Assembly (NCBI GenBank): GCA_021772135.1
Contig: JADYXQ010000321.1
Coordinates: 1-35,903, forward strand
From: Candidatus Obscuribacter sp.
GTDB taxonomy: Bacteria > Cyanobacteriota > Vampirovibrionia > Obscuribacterales > Obscuribacteraceae
Direction of reading: 5' to 3'
Length of the DNA: 35,903 bases
The notes below the pieces were generated by a model, which was not told the DNA's origin, ran no database searches, and saw nothing but the letters and a program-made list of their open reading frames with translations. This document shows positions 7,591-16,337 of the stretch, piece after piece. Position 1 is the first letter of the stretch. Each line of letters begins with the position of its first letter. Made by a program: the position numbers and the translations under genes.

Positions 7591-7615
7591 CTCTTGGAAA
7601 CGAATTTCGCAAGAG
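7591..7615 (+). promoter_or_regulatory. Hairpin 48 nt upstream of the aconitase start
   Basis: CTCTTGGAAA (7591-7600) pairs with TTTC plus CAAGAG (7605-7608 and 7610-7615), with a single bulged G at 7609 and the tetraloop CGAA. That is a 10-bp stem. A TACAAT hexamer at 7624-7629 could be a -10 box. In that case the hairpin sequence is an operator within the promoter. If transcription starts upstream, it is a structured mRNA leader. Confidence 0.5.
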
Positions 7616-7663
7616 AAAACTAGTACAATTAATGAATTAAACAAAGCTATAAGAGAGACTGCA

Positions 7664-9952
7664 ATGGCTGAATTGAAAGTATCTGATATAAAAAACGTCT
7701 ACGAAGCGCTGCCCAAAAAGCATGCTGATGCTCGTGAGAAATTTGGTCGACCACTAACTCTCGCAGAAAAGGTGCTGACCTCGCACCTCGATCACTGGCC
7801 TGCAGAAGAAGTTAAACGTGGTGAGACTTACGCGTTTTTACGCCCTGACCGCGTGGCTATGCAGGATGCTACCGCGCAAATGGCGTTGCTTCAATTTATG
7901 CAAGCACAATTGAAAACTGTGGCGGTACCAAGCACGGTGCACTGCGATCACTTGATTCAAGCAAGAGTTGGTGCTGAAGCAGACATGGCTGATGCGCTCA
8001 ACGAGAATAAAGAAGTTTACGATTTTCTTGAATCGGCCAGTAACAAGCACGGCATCGGATTCTGGAAACCTGGCGCCGGCATTATCCACCAAGTTGTTTT
8101 GGAAAATTATGCGTTACCGGGCACCATGATGATTGGCACTGATTCACATACTCCCAATGCCGGCGGCTTGGGCATGGTGGCTATTGGTGTGGGTGGTGCA
8201 GATGCCGTTGATGTGATGGCTGGTGTAGCGTGGGGATTGCGTTGGCCTAAGCTGATCGGCATCCATCTAAAAGGCAAACTGAACGGCTGGACTTCTCCTA
8301 AAGACGTCATTTTGAAAGTTGCAGGGATTCTAACTGTTGCTGGCGGCACCGGAGCCATCGTTGAATATTTCGGCGAAGGCACCAAATCGATCAGCTGCAC
8401 AGGCAAAGCCACCATAACCAATATGGGAGCCGAACTCGGCGCTACCACATCAATTTTCCCATACGACGAGCGCATGGCAAAATATTTGCGCATCACCAAG
8501 CGCGAAGAATTTGCGGCCCTTGCCGATCAGTATAAAGATTGTCTGGTAGCTGATCCAGAAGTAGTGCAAGATCCACTGAGTTACTTTGATCAAGTTATAG
8601 AAATTGACCTCGATTTACTGGAGCCCTATGTAGTTGGCCCCCACACTCCAGATCTGGCTCGACCAATTTCTGTTTTTGCTGAAGAAATCAAAATTAAAGG
8701 CTATCCCGACAAACTCACTTACGCTTTGATCGGCAGCTGCACTAATTCCTCTTATGAAGATATGAGCCGGGCGGCACACGTTGCACAGCAGGCGTCTGAT
8801 CACGGTTTGAAAGCCAGTTGCGGATTTTTAATTACGCCAGGTTCAGAACAAATATATGAAACCATCGAGCGTGATGGCCAATTAAAAACCTTGGAAGATA
8901 TCGGCGGAACTGTTCTAGCGAACGCTTGCGGCCCATGTATTGGGCAATGGCGACGTGACGACATCAAACCTGGTGAGTCCAACTCAATCATCACTTCATT
9001 CAATCGTAATTTTCAAAAACGCAATGACGGCAATCCAGAAACACTGGCATTTATTGGTAGTCCTGAAATTGTCACGGCCCTTGCTTTGTCAGGGTCGCTT
9101 TCGTTCAATCCCATGAAAGATTCAATGAACGGCAGCGACGGCGTACCATTCAAATTGACACCGCCGGAAGCTCCAGAACTTCCTGCCCGAGGATTTAAAT
9201 CTGAAGATAACGGCTACTTACCGCCAGCTGCTAACGGCGATCAAGTAAGTGTAGTCGTCAATCCGAAATCTGACCGGTTGCAGCTTCTCGAACCATTTGC
9301 TGCCTGGGATGGCAAAGATTACGAGAACATGCCAGTACTGCTCAAGGCCCTTGGCAAATGCACCACTGACCATATTTCACCTGCTGGCCCCTGGCTGAAA
9401 TACCGCGGTCACATCGACCGAATCAGCGACAATATGTTTATCGGTGCTATTAACGCCTTCACGAAAGAAGTTGGCATCGGACTCGACGTTGTTGACCAGG
9501 ATCACCAAAAAACCTACCCGCAAGTGGCCCGTAATTACAAAGCCCATAACCGGGGCTGGATGGTCATTGGCGACCAGAATTATGGAGAAGGCTCAAGTCG
9601 TGAGCACGCTGCTATGTCGCCACGTTTTCTTGGTTGCAAGGCCGTGCTGGTGAGAAGCTTTGCTCGCATTCACGAAACCAACTTGAAGAAACAGGGCATA
9701 CTTGCTCTCACTTTCGTAAATCCAGCTGATTATGACAAGATTCAGGAGACTGACACTCTAGCCATTCGCAGTCTGGGTGGGCTTGCACCGGGTAAAAATC
9801 TTCAGATTGAACTCTTGCACGAAGATGGTAATTGCGAATTAATTGAAGCCAAACACACCATGACCGAAGAGCAAATCGGGTGGTTCAAGGCTGGTTCAGC
9901 CCTCAATTTGATTCGCGAGAACAGTCAGAAGAAACAAGCTCTAAAATCGTAG
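7664..9952 (+). CDS. Aconitate hydratase, mitochondrial type
   Basis: Interconverts citrate and isocitrate via cis-aconitate in the TCA cycle, using a [4Fe-4S] cluster. At 762 residues it has the length of mitochondrial-type aconitase, shorter than AcnA/IRP1 (about 890) and without the N-terminal HEAT-like domain of AcnB. The cluster cysteines are visible: Cys359 ([10 protein letters not shown]), Cys422 and Cys425 (ACGPCIGQW). Substrate-binding motifs [21 protein letters not shown] and the swivelling-domain [10 protein letters not shown] are all intact. ATG 7664 follows AAGAGAG at normal spacing. It is monocistronic, converging on the alpha/beta hydrolase with only 2 nt between stop codons. 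With the succinate dehydrogenase operon nearby it supports an oxidative TCA cycle. Confidence 0.97.
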   Translation: MAELKVSDIKNVYEALPKKHADAREKFGRPLTLAEKVLTSHLDHWPAEEVKRGETYAFLRPDRVAMQDATAQMALLQFMQAQLKTVAVPSTVHCDHLIQARVGAEADMADALNENKEVYDFLESASNKHGIGFWKPGAGIIHQVVLENYALPGTMMIGTDSHTPNAGGLGMVAIGVGGADAVDVMAGVAWGLRWPKLIGIHLKGKLNGWTSPKDVILKVAGILTVAGGTGAIVEYFGEGTKSISCTGKATITNMGAELGATTSIFPYDERMAKYLRITKREEFAALADQYKDCLVADPEVVQDPLSYFDQVIEIDLDLLEPYVVGPHTPDLARPISVFAEEIKIKGYPDKLTYALIGSCTNSSYEDMSRAAHVAQQASDHGLKASCGFLITPGSEQIYETIERDGQLKTLEDIGGTVLANACGPCIGQWRRDDIKPGESNSIITSFNRNFQKRNDGNPETLAFIGSPEIVTALALSGSLSFNPMKDSMNGSDGVPFKLTPPEAPELPARGFKSEDNGYLPPAANGDQVSVVVNPKSDRLQLLEPFAAWDGKDYENMPVLLKALGKCTTDHISPAGPWLKYRGHIDRISDNMFIGAINAFTKEVGIGLDVVDQDHQKTYPQVARNYKAHNRGWMVIGDQNYGEGSSREHAAMSPRFLGCKAVLVRSFARIHETNLKKQGILALTFVNPADYDKIQETDTLAIRSLGGLAPGKNLQIELLHEDGNCELIEAKHTMTEEQIGWFKAGSALNLIRENSQKKQALKS

Positions 9953-9954
9953 GC

Positions 9955-10833
9955 TTACTGCACCACTGCGCTTGAACGCTTAAAGAAATCGATTAGGGTC
10001 GCGGTAACCAGCTCACGGCTGGTAGTGATCAGATCAGAGTGGGCGCTGGCAGGCAAAGAAAGTAATTGCTTTGGCTGCGATGCTGAGTCGAAAAGAGTCT
10101 GCGCATGGTGGAAGGCCACGACCTTATCGAGTTCACCATGAATAATTAACAGCGGCGGATGAGATACCGAAAGGATTTCGCGACTATTTTTGCCGGGCAT
10201 GGGAAATAACCAGGACGGATACAAATTTAGTGCGCGGACAGTTTCCCCGGCGATATTGCGCAAGGAGCTGTAGCCAGACTGCAGAATCAATCCAGCCGAT
10301 TTTCTTTGGCTGGCGATATACGAACTTATTGCCGCACCCAGCGATTCACCGTACAAGAATATTTTGTCTGGCGATAAGGAAAATTTATTGACGATGAAAT
10401 CGTAGGCTGCCAGACCATCCTGGCAAACAGCTTCTACATTTGGAATGCCGGTACTTTTACCAAATCCGCGATAGTCGTAAACAAAAACTGAAACGCCGCT
10501 CTCCAAAAGCATTTCACACAAAGCGGCACGGATCGTGATATTTCCCGAATTTCCGTGGCTGAATAATACCAACGGGGCGTCAGCATTCGGATGTTGAAAA
10601 TGCCATCCATGCAGCGTTTCTTTGCTGGCCATAGTGCCGTAGCTGTTGAAATAGAGCTCGTCTGGTATCACGCCCATTGCCACAGGCAAGTGCTCACCAT
10701 CTTCACTGGGATAAGCCAGTGGCTTGAATAGTAATGGGCGGTAAAGGTATTTGTTTACTCGCGGTGACAGCATCACGTAAGCAAGCGGAGCAAGCAAAAA
10801 ATAAAGTAGATTTTTGGATTTCTTTAAAGGCAT
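9955..10833 (-). CDS. Alpha/beta hydrolase, ABHD13/Bem46-like, membrane-anchored
   Basis: A 292-residue serine hydrolase. Residues 9-23 are a hydrophobic N-terminal anchor. The oxyanion-side motif FSHGNSGN (91-98), nucleophile elbow GESLGAA (Ser164), acid in HGELDKVV (Asp236) and His265 (ASAHSD) complete the catalytic triad. The pattern VFVYDYRGFGKSTG is typical of the Bem46/ABHD13 group, whose natural substrates are mostly unknown (acyl esters or thioesters). It is the last gene of a minus-strand operon, 23 nt after the GNAT gene. The Shine-Dalgarno is weak. Esterase activity is likely, the substrate undetermined. Confidence 0.88.
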   Translation of the reverse strand: MPLKKSKNLLYFLLAPLAYVMLSPRVNKYLYRPLLFKPLAYPSEDGEHLPVAMGVIPDELYFNSYGTMASKETLHGWHFQHPNADAPLVLFSHGNSGNITIRAALCEMLLESGVSVFVYDYRGFGKSTGIPNVEAVCQDGLAAYDFIVNKFSLSPDKIFLYGESLGAAISSYIASQRKSAGLILQSGYSSLRNIAGETVRALNLYPSWLFPMPGKNSREILSVSHPPLLIIHGELDKVVAFHHAQTLFDSASQPKQLLSLPASAHSDLITTSRELVTATLIDFFKRSSAVVQ

Positions 10834-10856
10834 TTTGGAGTCTTCTATTGTGTGCG

Positions 10857-11348
10857 CTACAAGATTTTCTCTAGTAGCTGCACGTCCAACCAGCGGTCAA
10901 ATTTGTTACCAACCTGCCGCAAACAGCCGACATCATCAAAACCAAACTGGCGCATCAATTTAATGCTTCCCAGATTTTCACTGCAAATTAGGCCGAGAAT
11001 GGCATGATACCCGCAATTCTCAGCAGCAATCATTAGTTCTTGCATCAAAGCCTTGCCGAACCCACGCTGGAGATGGCTGGGTTCGATATAAATTGAGGCT
11101 TCTACAGTCTTGCTGTAAGCGCAACGCTGGTGATAAAAAGACAGAGAAGCAAAGCCAACAATGCTTCCTTCCAGCTCAGCCACAAAGACCGGCAGGCCTG
11201 CCTCAAAATGTTGTCGGAACCAAAGTTCTCTTTCGGCCAGAGTTTCGTTTTCTAATGCAAATGTAGCTGTCGATGTCTCAACATAATAGTTATAGATACT
11301 AGATATGGCCTGGCAATTTTTAAATTGGGCCGGAAGGACCTGAAGCAT
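10857..11348 (-). CDS. GNAT N-acetyltransferase, phosphinothricin-acetyltransferase family
   Basis: A 163-residue single-domain GNAT enzyme transferring acetyl from acetyl-CoA to an amino group. The acetyl-CoA loop is QRGFGKA (94-100). The N-terminal IYNYYVETSTATF, the middle YSKTVEASIYI and the C-terminal QVGNKFDRWLDVQLLEK are characteristic of the Pat/Bar/MddA group, which acetylates phosphinothricin, methionine sulfone or sulfoximine and related amino acids. Such proteins occur widely in bacteria that never meet herbicide, so the natural substrate is open. It lies 33 nt after the small unknown gene (11382-11669) and just before the hydrolase on the same strand, so it is probably an operon member. 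Confidence 0.9.
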   Translation of the reverse strand: MLQVLPAQFKNCQAISSIYNYYVETSTATFALENETLAERELWFRQHFEAGLPVFVAELEGSIVGFASLSFYHQRCAYSKTVEASIYIEPSHLQRGFGKALMQELMIAAENCGYHAILGLICSENLGSIKLMRQFGFDDVGCLRQVGNKFDRWLDVQLLEKIL

Positions 11349-11381
11349 CTACTCTAAATTTCCCGATTCAAAAAATTGGTG

Positions 11382-11669
11382 TCAGGCAACCAATTTACAC
11401 GAATCAGCTGCACCAAGTATATAGCCTCGTCGCGCCTGGTCGTCCGCGTAAAACGCAACCGCACTGGCAACTTCCATAATCAGGTCTGTGGGCGCAAACT
11501 CAGTCAGGCGCATCAGCATCTGTTCCACTTTCTGCCATTCATCAGTATTAAGAGGGATAGCGTCGTCAAGCCTGCGCGTAATAGCCATACGCTCCAGAGA
11601 TTTCGCCTGGGCCTGCTGGTCAGCACTATTCTTTTTGCTGTTTCTTGGCTTGCGAACTTTGGCGTCCAT
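11382..11669 (-). CDS. Small protein of unknown family, RLDDAIPLNT/YADDQARRGYILG signature (copy A)
   Basis: A 95-residue cytoplasmic protein that I cannot assign. Residues 1-28 are basic and Gln/Lys/Ala-rich. Residues 33-89 form a compact helical region that aligns without gaps to the protein at 29256-29513, with 30 of 57 identities by my count. The most conserved parts are RLDDAIPLNT (33-42) and YADDQARRGYILG. ATG 11669 is chosen because AAGGAG stands 8 nt upstream. A longer frame reaching 11699 would lose that site. It is the first gene of an operon with the GNAT enzyme and the alpha/beta hydrolase. A regulatory or adaptor role is possible but nothing in the sequence proves it. Confidence 0.75.
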   Translation of the reverse strand: MDAKVRKPRNSKKNSADQQAQAKSLERMAITRRLDDAIPLNTDEWQKVEQMLMRLTEFAPTDLIMEVASAVAFYADDQARRGYILGAADSCKLVA

Positions 11670-11835
11670 AAAAGCGCTCCTTACTAACTGCTCAACCACG
11701 TGATTGAATCCACTATGAAAGACGGAAATTTAGGCTAACAAGTTCAACTTATTCGCCATCGTAATTTGAGACGCTGGCTTTCTGACGAGGTTCCCGTCCG
11801 CGAAACCCACTTTGACATCTGGCGTTTCATAGAGA

Positions 11836-11865
11836 CAAAAAAGTTTGAGCGATATCGGTCAAACT
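11836..11865 (-). terminator. Orphan minus-strand terminator-like hairpin
   Basis: AGTTTGA (11842-11848) and TCAAACT (11859-11865) flank the self-complementary CGATATCG (11850-11857), making a 24-nt near-palindrome with one mismatched pair. Read on the minus strand it is followed directly by six T, the form of a rho-independent terminator. No minus-strand gene lies immediately upstream of it (to the right), so it may end an unannotated small RNA starting somewhere in 11870-12100. Alternatively it is an operator with an adjacent A-tract. Confidence 0.5.
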
Positions 11866-12105
11866 GCCAGAGCAGCAACAAGCCACCCACACAGACAAAC
11901 AGCGCTTTACAAGTGGCCAAATTATGAGCGGATTATTACCAAAATAAAAATTCTCTATAGCCACCACAGGCATGGTCTTTGAAACGCAGTTTTTAAAACC
12001 CCGGGCCTGATACAAGCAAGTTGAGCACTGCCAAAGCAAAATTGGCTGGCCGAGCAAAAGCGCTCAAATTAGAGGAAACACGGGTCATATGATGTTTCAG
12101 ATCGC

Positions 12106-12111
12106 TATAAT
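12106..12111 (+). promoter_or_regulatory. Candidate -10 box of the succinate dehydrogenase operon
   Basis: A perfect TATAAT stands here, placing transcription start near 12118 and giving a leader of about 83 nt to ATG 12201. No good -35 hexamer is present 16-18 nt upstream, so an activator may be needed. It makes the upstream ATG at 12117 an unlikely start. Confidence 0.4.
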
Positions 12112-12200
12112 TTGTTATGTCCGATAGTGGACCACAGAGGCGCTCCGAGCATTGGCCCAACGAGCCTGCCACTGGTCCGAGCATTCCAGGAAAAACGTTC

Positions 12201-13001
12201 ATGACCCAATCTCAACTGACAGATCTGCCTGAAAACAAACTGCCAACTTCTAACGATGTACCTGCCTATGAAGGCACAACAGAACGGAAGGACAACTGGT
12301 GGGTGGAGCCGGCACTTATAGCATTTGTTTTCACAGCCTTTGGCATCTATTCGATGTTCCGCGCCTTTGAAAATAATCTGTACGAAGTTGGTCCATACCT
12401 TTCGCCATTCTATTCACCAAATTTGAAACAGTATGTGCCGTGGTTCCCGCTGTCACCCGCTTTCTTGATTCTCTGGATTCCTCTGTCGTTCAGAGCCACT
12501 TGCTACTACTATCGCAAAGCTTATTACCGCTCCTACTTCCTTCATCCGCCCGCTTGCACCGTTGGCATGTTCAAAGGCAAAGGGTACACCGGTGAACAGT
12601 CCTTCCCATTTGTGCTGCAAAATTTGCACCGTTACGCCTTCTACTTCGCAGTACCAGTGCTGTTAATTCTCTGGGTCGACGCCTTTAACACCGTTTATTA
12701 TGGTGGCGCTTTCCACATGAGCGTGCTTACTGTAGTGATGTTCGCCAACTGTATTCTACTTTCAGGTTATACATTCGGCTGCCATGCCTGCCGCCACCTG
12801 GTGGGCGGCAAGGAAGATTGCTTCTCATGTCCGAAAAACGAGCAGAAGTTGAAACCGGCCTTCCAGGCCTGGCAGCTCGTCACCAAATTTAATGAGCGTC
12901 ACCAGCAGTGGGCCTGGACATCACTGATTTCTGTGGCCCTGACAGACCTTTATATCCGTTACACCTGCGTCGATCCCAGCCTGGCATTTCAAATATTTTA
13001 A
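12201..13001 (+). CDS. Succinate dehydrogenase membrane-anchor subunit (actinobacterial Sdh type)
   Basis: A 266-residue membrane protein encoded 2 nt before sdhA. It has about five hydrophobic segments, starting with VEPALIAFVFTAFGIY. The conserved patches FRATCYYYRKAYYRS, HPPAC, FVLQNLHRYAFYF, CHACRHLVGG and VALTDLYIR correspond to the uncharacterised membrane proteins that accompany SdhA/SdhB in Actinobacteria and several other phyla, in place of the classical SdhC/SdhD pair. Histidines in LQNLHRY, the FHMS segment and CHACRH are candidate haem ligands, and the paired Cys of CHAC may be functional. ATG 12201 has AGGAAAA upstream. ATG 12117 sits at the predicted transcription start and lacks a Shine-Dalgarno. 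It likely passes electrons from SdhB to quinone. Confidence 0.82.
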   Translation: MTQSQLTDLPENKLPTSNDVPAYEGTTERKDNWWVEPALIAFVFTAFGIYSMFRAFENNLYEVGPYLSPFYSPNLKQYVPWFPLSPAFLILWIPLSFRATCYYYRKAYYRSYFLHPPACTVGMFKGKGYTGEQSFPFVLQNLHRYAFYFAVPVLLILWVDAFNTVYYGGAFHMSVLTVVMFANCILLSGYTFGCHACRHLVGGKEDCFSCPKNEQKLKPAFQAWQLVTKFNERHQQWAWTSLISVALTDLYIRYTCVDPSLAFQIF

Positions 13002-13003
13002 TT

Positions 13004-14827
13004 ATGACTGAATACGAAACTAGAGAACACGATGTATTAGTAATCGGCGCTGGTGGTGCCGGTTTGAGAGCAGCAATCGAAGCATCCGGGCAGGGCGTCA
13101 GCGTCGGCCTTGTCTGCAAATCGCTGTTAGGCAAAGCGCACACAGTTATGGCCGAAGGCGGCGTGGCTGCGGCACTCGCCAATGTCGATCCTAAAGACGG
13201 TTGGGAAACACACTTTAAAGACACCATGAATGGTGGCAAGATGTTGAACCACTGGCGTATGGCCCAGCTGCACGCTCAAGAAGCTCCCGATCGCGTTAAA
13301 GAGTTGGAGCGCTGGGGTGCGGTTTTTGACCGCACTAAAGACGGCAAAATTCTGCAGCGCGCTTTTGGTGGCCACACCTGGAAACGTCTATGTCACGTGG
13401 GCGACCGTACCGGCCTGGAGATGATCCGCACCTTGCAAGATCGCGGTGTGCACCAGGGTATCGAAGTCTACATGGAATGCACGATCACCGAATTAGTTAA
13501 AGACGGCGACAAAATCGCCGGTGCTTTTGGTTATTATCGCGAAGACGGCCGCTACATATTATTCAAAGCCAAAGCGATTGTGCTGGCCACAGGCGGCACG
13601 GGCAAAGCTTATACGATTACCTCGAACTCCTGGGAATATACAGGCGACGGTCACGGTCTGGCCTATGACGCCGGCGCCGAACTAATCGATATGGAATTCA
13701 TTCAATTTCACCCTACCGGCATGGTCTGGCCACCAGGCGTGCGCGGAATTCTCGTTACTGAAGGCGTAAGAGGCGAAGGCGGCATTTTGCGCAATAGTCT
13801 CGGCGAGCGTTTCATGTTCAAATATTTGCCTGAAGCAACGAGAAATGACTATGCCGCCGATGAGGCCGAAGCTGTTACCTGGGTCAATGCGGCATTAGCC
13901 GGAAACCGCACAGAGGCGCGCCGCCCGCCGGAACTTTCCACTCGTGATAACGTTGCTCGCGCCATTTACACCGAAGTCAAAGAAGGTAGAGGCTCGCCCC
14001 ATGGTGGTGTCTTCCTCGACATCAGCTATCAAGATTCCGACCGGGTGAAAAAGAAGCTGCCCTCAATGTATCACCAGTTCAAAGACCTGGCTGACGTAGA
14101 TATTACAGCCGGCCCCATGGAAGTGGGACCAACCATGCACTACACCATGGGTGGTATCAGAGTCGAAGCCGAAACGCAGATGTCTCGCGTACCAGGTTTG
14201 TTTGCCGCCGGTGAATGCTCTGGTGGCATGCACGGTGCCAACCGCCTGGGCGGCAATTCGCTCTCAGACCTTGTCGTCTTCGGTAAACGAGCTGGGGCCG
14301 CAGCAGCCGACTATGCTAAAGCTATGCCCACCAGTCTCAAGATTGATGACAAATTCGTCAACGCTGCCATCGCTGAAATGGAAGAGTTCTTCTTGCGTAA
14401 AGAGGGCAAAAATCCATATGACGTGCACAAAGAACTGAACAAGATTATGGGCACCTATGTGGGCATCTTCCGTGAAGAAAGCGAGCTTGCCATTGGTGTG
14501 GCCAAGTTGGAAGAGCTAAAAGCCGAGATCAAAAAAGCCGGTGCCAAAGGCAGCAAAGCTTTCAATCCAGGCTGGCACATGTGCCGCGATTTACGCAACA
14601 TGATGATCTGTTCTGAAGCCATCGCTCGTAGTGCCTTGTCCCGAAAAGAGAGTCGTGGCGCCCATAGCCGCCTTGATTTCCCCAATACCGAAAAAGAATG
14701 GGGCACGAAAAACTCGGCTTGTAGCAAAGATGAGAACGGCAATATGAAACTCGAGCACACTCCCCTGCCGGAGATGCCGCAAGACTTGAAAGAAATTTTT
14801 GTAAAAAAGGAGCCTGTTAATGCCTGA
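13004..14827 (+). CDS. sdhA: Succinate dehydrogenase flavoprotein subunit
   Basis: A 607-residue catalytic subunit oxidising succinate to fumarate (or the reverse) at a covalently bound FAD. It shows the dinucleotide fold GAGGAG (15-20), His46 in AHTVMAEGG at the position of the covalent FAD link, FQFHPTG-type substrate binding (His236), the RGEGGIL segment with the proton-shuttling Arg (Arg256), and the C-terminal GANRLGGNSLSDLVVFG motif. The start is ATG 13004, two bases after the anchor-subunit stop codon. Longer in-frame extensions run back into that gene. The stop overlaps the sdhB start by 8 nt, so all three are translationally coupled. The overall form is nearer the actinobacterial Sdh group than the proteobacterial one. 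Confidence 0.96.
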   Translation: MTEYETREHDVLVIGAGGAGLRAAIEASGQGVSVGLVCKSLLGKAHTVMAEGGVAAALANVDPKDGWETHFKDTMNGGKMLNHWRMAQLHAQEAPDRVKELERWGAVFDRTKDGKILQRAFGGHTWKRLCHVGDRTGLEMIRTLQDRGVHQGIEVYMECTITELVKDGDKIAGAFGYYREDGRYILFKAKAIVLATGGTGKAYTITSNSWEYTGDGHGLAYDAGAELIDMEFIQFHPTGMVWPPGVRGILVTEGVRGEGGILRNSLGERFMFKYLPEATRNDYAADEAEAVTWVNAALAGNRTEARRPPELSTRDNVARAIYTEVKEGRGSPHGGVFLDISYQDSDRVKKKLPSMYHQFKDLADVDITAGPMEVGPTMHYTMGGIRVEAETQMSRVPGLFAAGECSGGMHGANRLGGNSLSDLVVFGKRAGAAAADYAKAMPTSLKIDDKFVNAAIAEMEEFFLRKEGKNPYDVHKELNKIMGTYVGIFREESELAIGVAKLEELKAEIKKAGAKGSKAFNPGWHMCRDLRNMMICSEAIARSALSRKESRGAHSRLDFPNTEKEWGTKNSACSKDENGNMKLEHTPLPEMPQDLKEIFVKKEPVNA

Positions 14828-15623
14828 GTCTAGCGGTACAGGTCGGCAAGCGACCCTCAAGGTATATAGAGGCACCAAAGATAAAGGAGAATTTCAATCT
14901 TATAAGGTGCCAGTGGAAGCAGGCATGGTTGTACTTGATGCCATCCACTATATCCAACAAAATTTCGATCCCGAACTGGCTGTGCGCTGGAATTGCAAAG
15001 CTGCCAAATGCGGCTCGTGCAGCGCTGAAGTGAACGGCATGCCTTCATTGATGTGCAAATCAAGAATGGATCAATTTAAAGACGACGAAGACATTTGCGT
15101 CCAACCGCTCAAAACATTCCCCATCATCAAAGACCTGGTTACAGATGTTTCGTGGAATTATGAGGTGAATAAAAAGATCACCCCGTTCTCGCCCGCACCA
15201 GATGCCGACTGGACAATTTATCAGGAAGATATCGAGCGCGTGCAAGAGTTTCGCAAGTGCATCGAATGTTTCTTGTGCCAGAATGTCTGCCATGTCTTGC
15301 GCGATCACGAGCGCAAAGATAATTTCATGGGGCCCCGCTTCATGGTGCGCGTAGCCGGTCTGGAAATGCATCCATTAGATGAAGCCAACCGCCTAAAATA
15401 TCTCAAAGACGAAGGCCACATCGGCTATTGCAACATCACAAAATGCTGTACCGAAGTCTGTCCTGAAGACATTCACATTACCGACAATGCCATTATTCCT
15501 TTGAAAGAACGAGTGGTAGACGAGTTTTACGATCCACTGGGCAAGTTTATTCGCAACCTTTTAGGTGGCGGGAAAAAGACAAAGGCCTCAGTACAACCAG
15601 TTTCGATTACTCCGTCCAAGTAA
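14820..15623 (+). CDS. sdhB: Succinate dehydrogenase iron-sulfur subunit
   Basis: A 267-residue electron-transfer subunit between SdhA and the membrane anchor. Ligands for three clusters are visible: the [2Fe-2S] set Cys59, Cys64, Cys67 and Cys79 (CKAAKCGSC and LMC), the [4Fe-4S] set Cys147, Cys150, Cys153 and Cys157 (CIECFLCQNVC), and the third cluster with Cys204, Cys210 and Cys214 (CNITKCCTEVCP). The second cluster's fourth ligand after CIECFLC is the usual Cys, and 157 may belong to the third cluster as in E. coli. ATG 14820 overlaps the sdhA stop, with AAGGAG just upstream. The C-terminal 20 residues are a Lys/Thr/Ser tail not seen in most homologues. Confidence 0.96.
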   Translation: MPESSGTGRQATLKVYRGTKDKGEFQSYKVPVEAGMVVLDAIHYIQQNFDPELAVRWNCKAAKCGSCSAEVNGMPSLMCKSRMDQFKDDEDICVQPLKTFPIIKDLVTDVSWNYEVNKKITPFSPAPDADWTIYQEDIERVQEFRKCIECFLCQNVCHVLRDHERKDNFMGPRFMVRVAGLEMHPLDEANRLKYLKDEGHIGYCNITKCCTEVCPEDIHITDNAIIPLKERVVDEFYDPLGKFIRNLLGGGKKTKASVQPVSITPSK

Positions 15624-15649
15624 TCGCTCTAAATTTTGAAACAAATCAT

Positions 15650-16252
15650 CTATTGAGGCGCAGGTTCGGCCGGTGCTGACCCATCAGCTGGTGCCGCAGC
15701 AGGGGCCACTGTAGAAGTCCAGGTCTGTTTGACTTTGCCGTTAACAAGATTTTTCAACTCAAAAGTTTTGATACCGGCCTTTTCAAAATAGGGTTTGACC
15801 GGGTCGACAATGGCCGTGTGAGTATTTGGGTCGGCCAAATTGACTTCTGCTTCGGCCTCAACAGCCCCTTCGCTGGCTTTGTCTACATCGGCGCCGCCGC
15901 GCTTCCATTTAAAGGCAGTCTTACCACCGGTAGCGGCCACGCCCTCAGTGATTTTACTTTCCACCAGATTTCTCGCATCCAGATAAGTCATCTTGGCAAT
16001 CGGGTCTTCAACTTGCGGCGGGCGAGTCAAAAGTTGGCCCACCCAACTATCTTTCAATAAATAACCGGCAATACCAAGAGTAACCAGGCCAACCACGGCA
16101 AAAGGCATGAGGTTCATGGTTGGTTTCTGCGCAGCGCTTTCACCACCGAACATTCTGCTCGATCCAAGCTTGACCCTTTGTTTAGCGCCGCATGAGGGGC
16201 AAACCAGTTCATGGCCGTGAAGGGGGACTTTGCAGGTTGGACAATCGTGCAT
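15650..16252 (-). CDS. Zinc-ribbon membrane protein of unknown function
   Basis: A 200-residue protein. The N-terminal zinc ribbon has Cys4, Cys7, Cys18 and Cys21 (CPTC and CPSC). A single transmembrane helix lies at about 48-66 (MPFAVVGLVTLGIAGYLL), and the C-terminal domain of about 130 residues would be outside if the ribbon is cytoplasmic. That domain contains a soluble alpha/beta-looking region (about 85-175) followed by an Ala/Pro-rich tail. I recognise no family. It converges on sdhB with 26 nt between and has its own promoter region shared with the divergent gene at 16338. Confidence 0.75.
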   Translation of the reverse strand: MHDCPTCKVPLHGHELVCPSCGAKQRVKLGSSRMFGGESAAQKPTMNLMPFAVVGLVTLGIAGYLLKDSWVGQLLTRPPQVEDPIAKMTYLDARNLVESKITEGVAATGGKTAFKWKRGGADVDKASEGAVEAEAEVNLADPNTHTAIVDPVKPYFEKAGIKTFELKNLVNGKVKQTWTSTVAPAAAPADGSAPAEPAPQ

Positions 16253-16337
16253 AATAAAAGCTCTGTGAGGATATCGCTATTAATCTAGCATCATGGCAAG
16301 CATATTGGTTTAGCTTCTTATCTCAGGAGAGCGACTT

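Larger units (their letters stand above)
11670..12200. other. Divergent intergenic region, about 530 nt
   Basis: It separates the minus-strand small gene from the plus-strand succinate dehydrogenase operon. Contents: a terminator-like near-palindrome on the minus strand (11836-11865), a consensus TATAAT for the sdh operon (12106-12111), and an A/T-rich tract at 11935-11960. No credible coding frame is visible on either strand. Confidence 0.5.

Noticed and set aside
11827-12057. Minus-strand frame of 76 codons upstream of the succinate dehydrogenase operon
   Set aside because: It runs through the terminator-like hairpin and is rich in Cys, Trp and Leu without any domain. A non-coding RNA is a better explanation.
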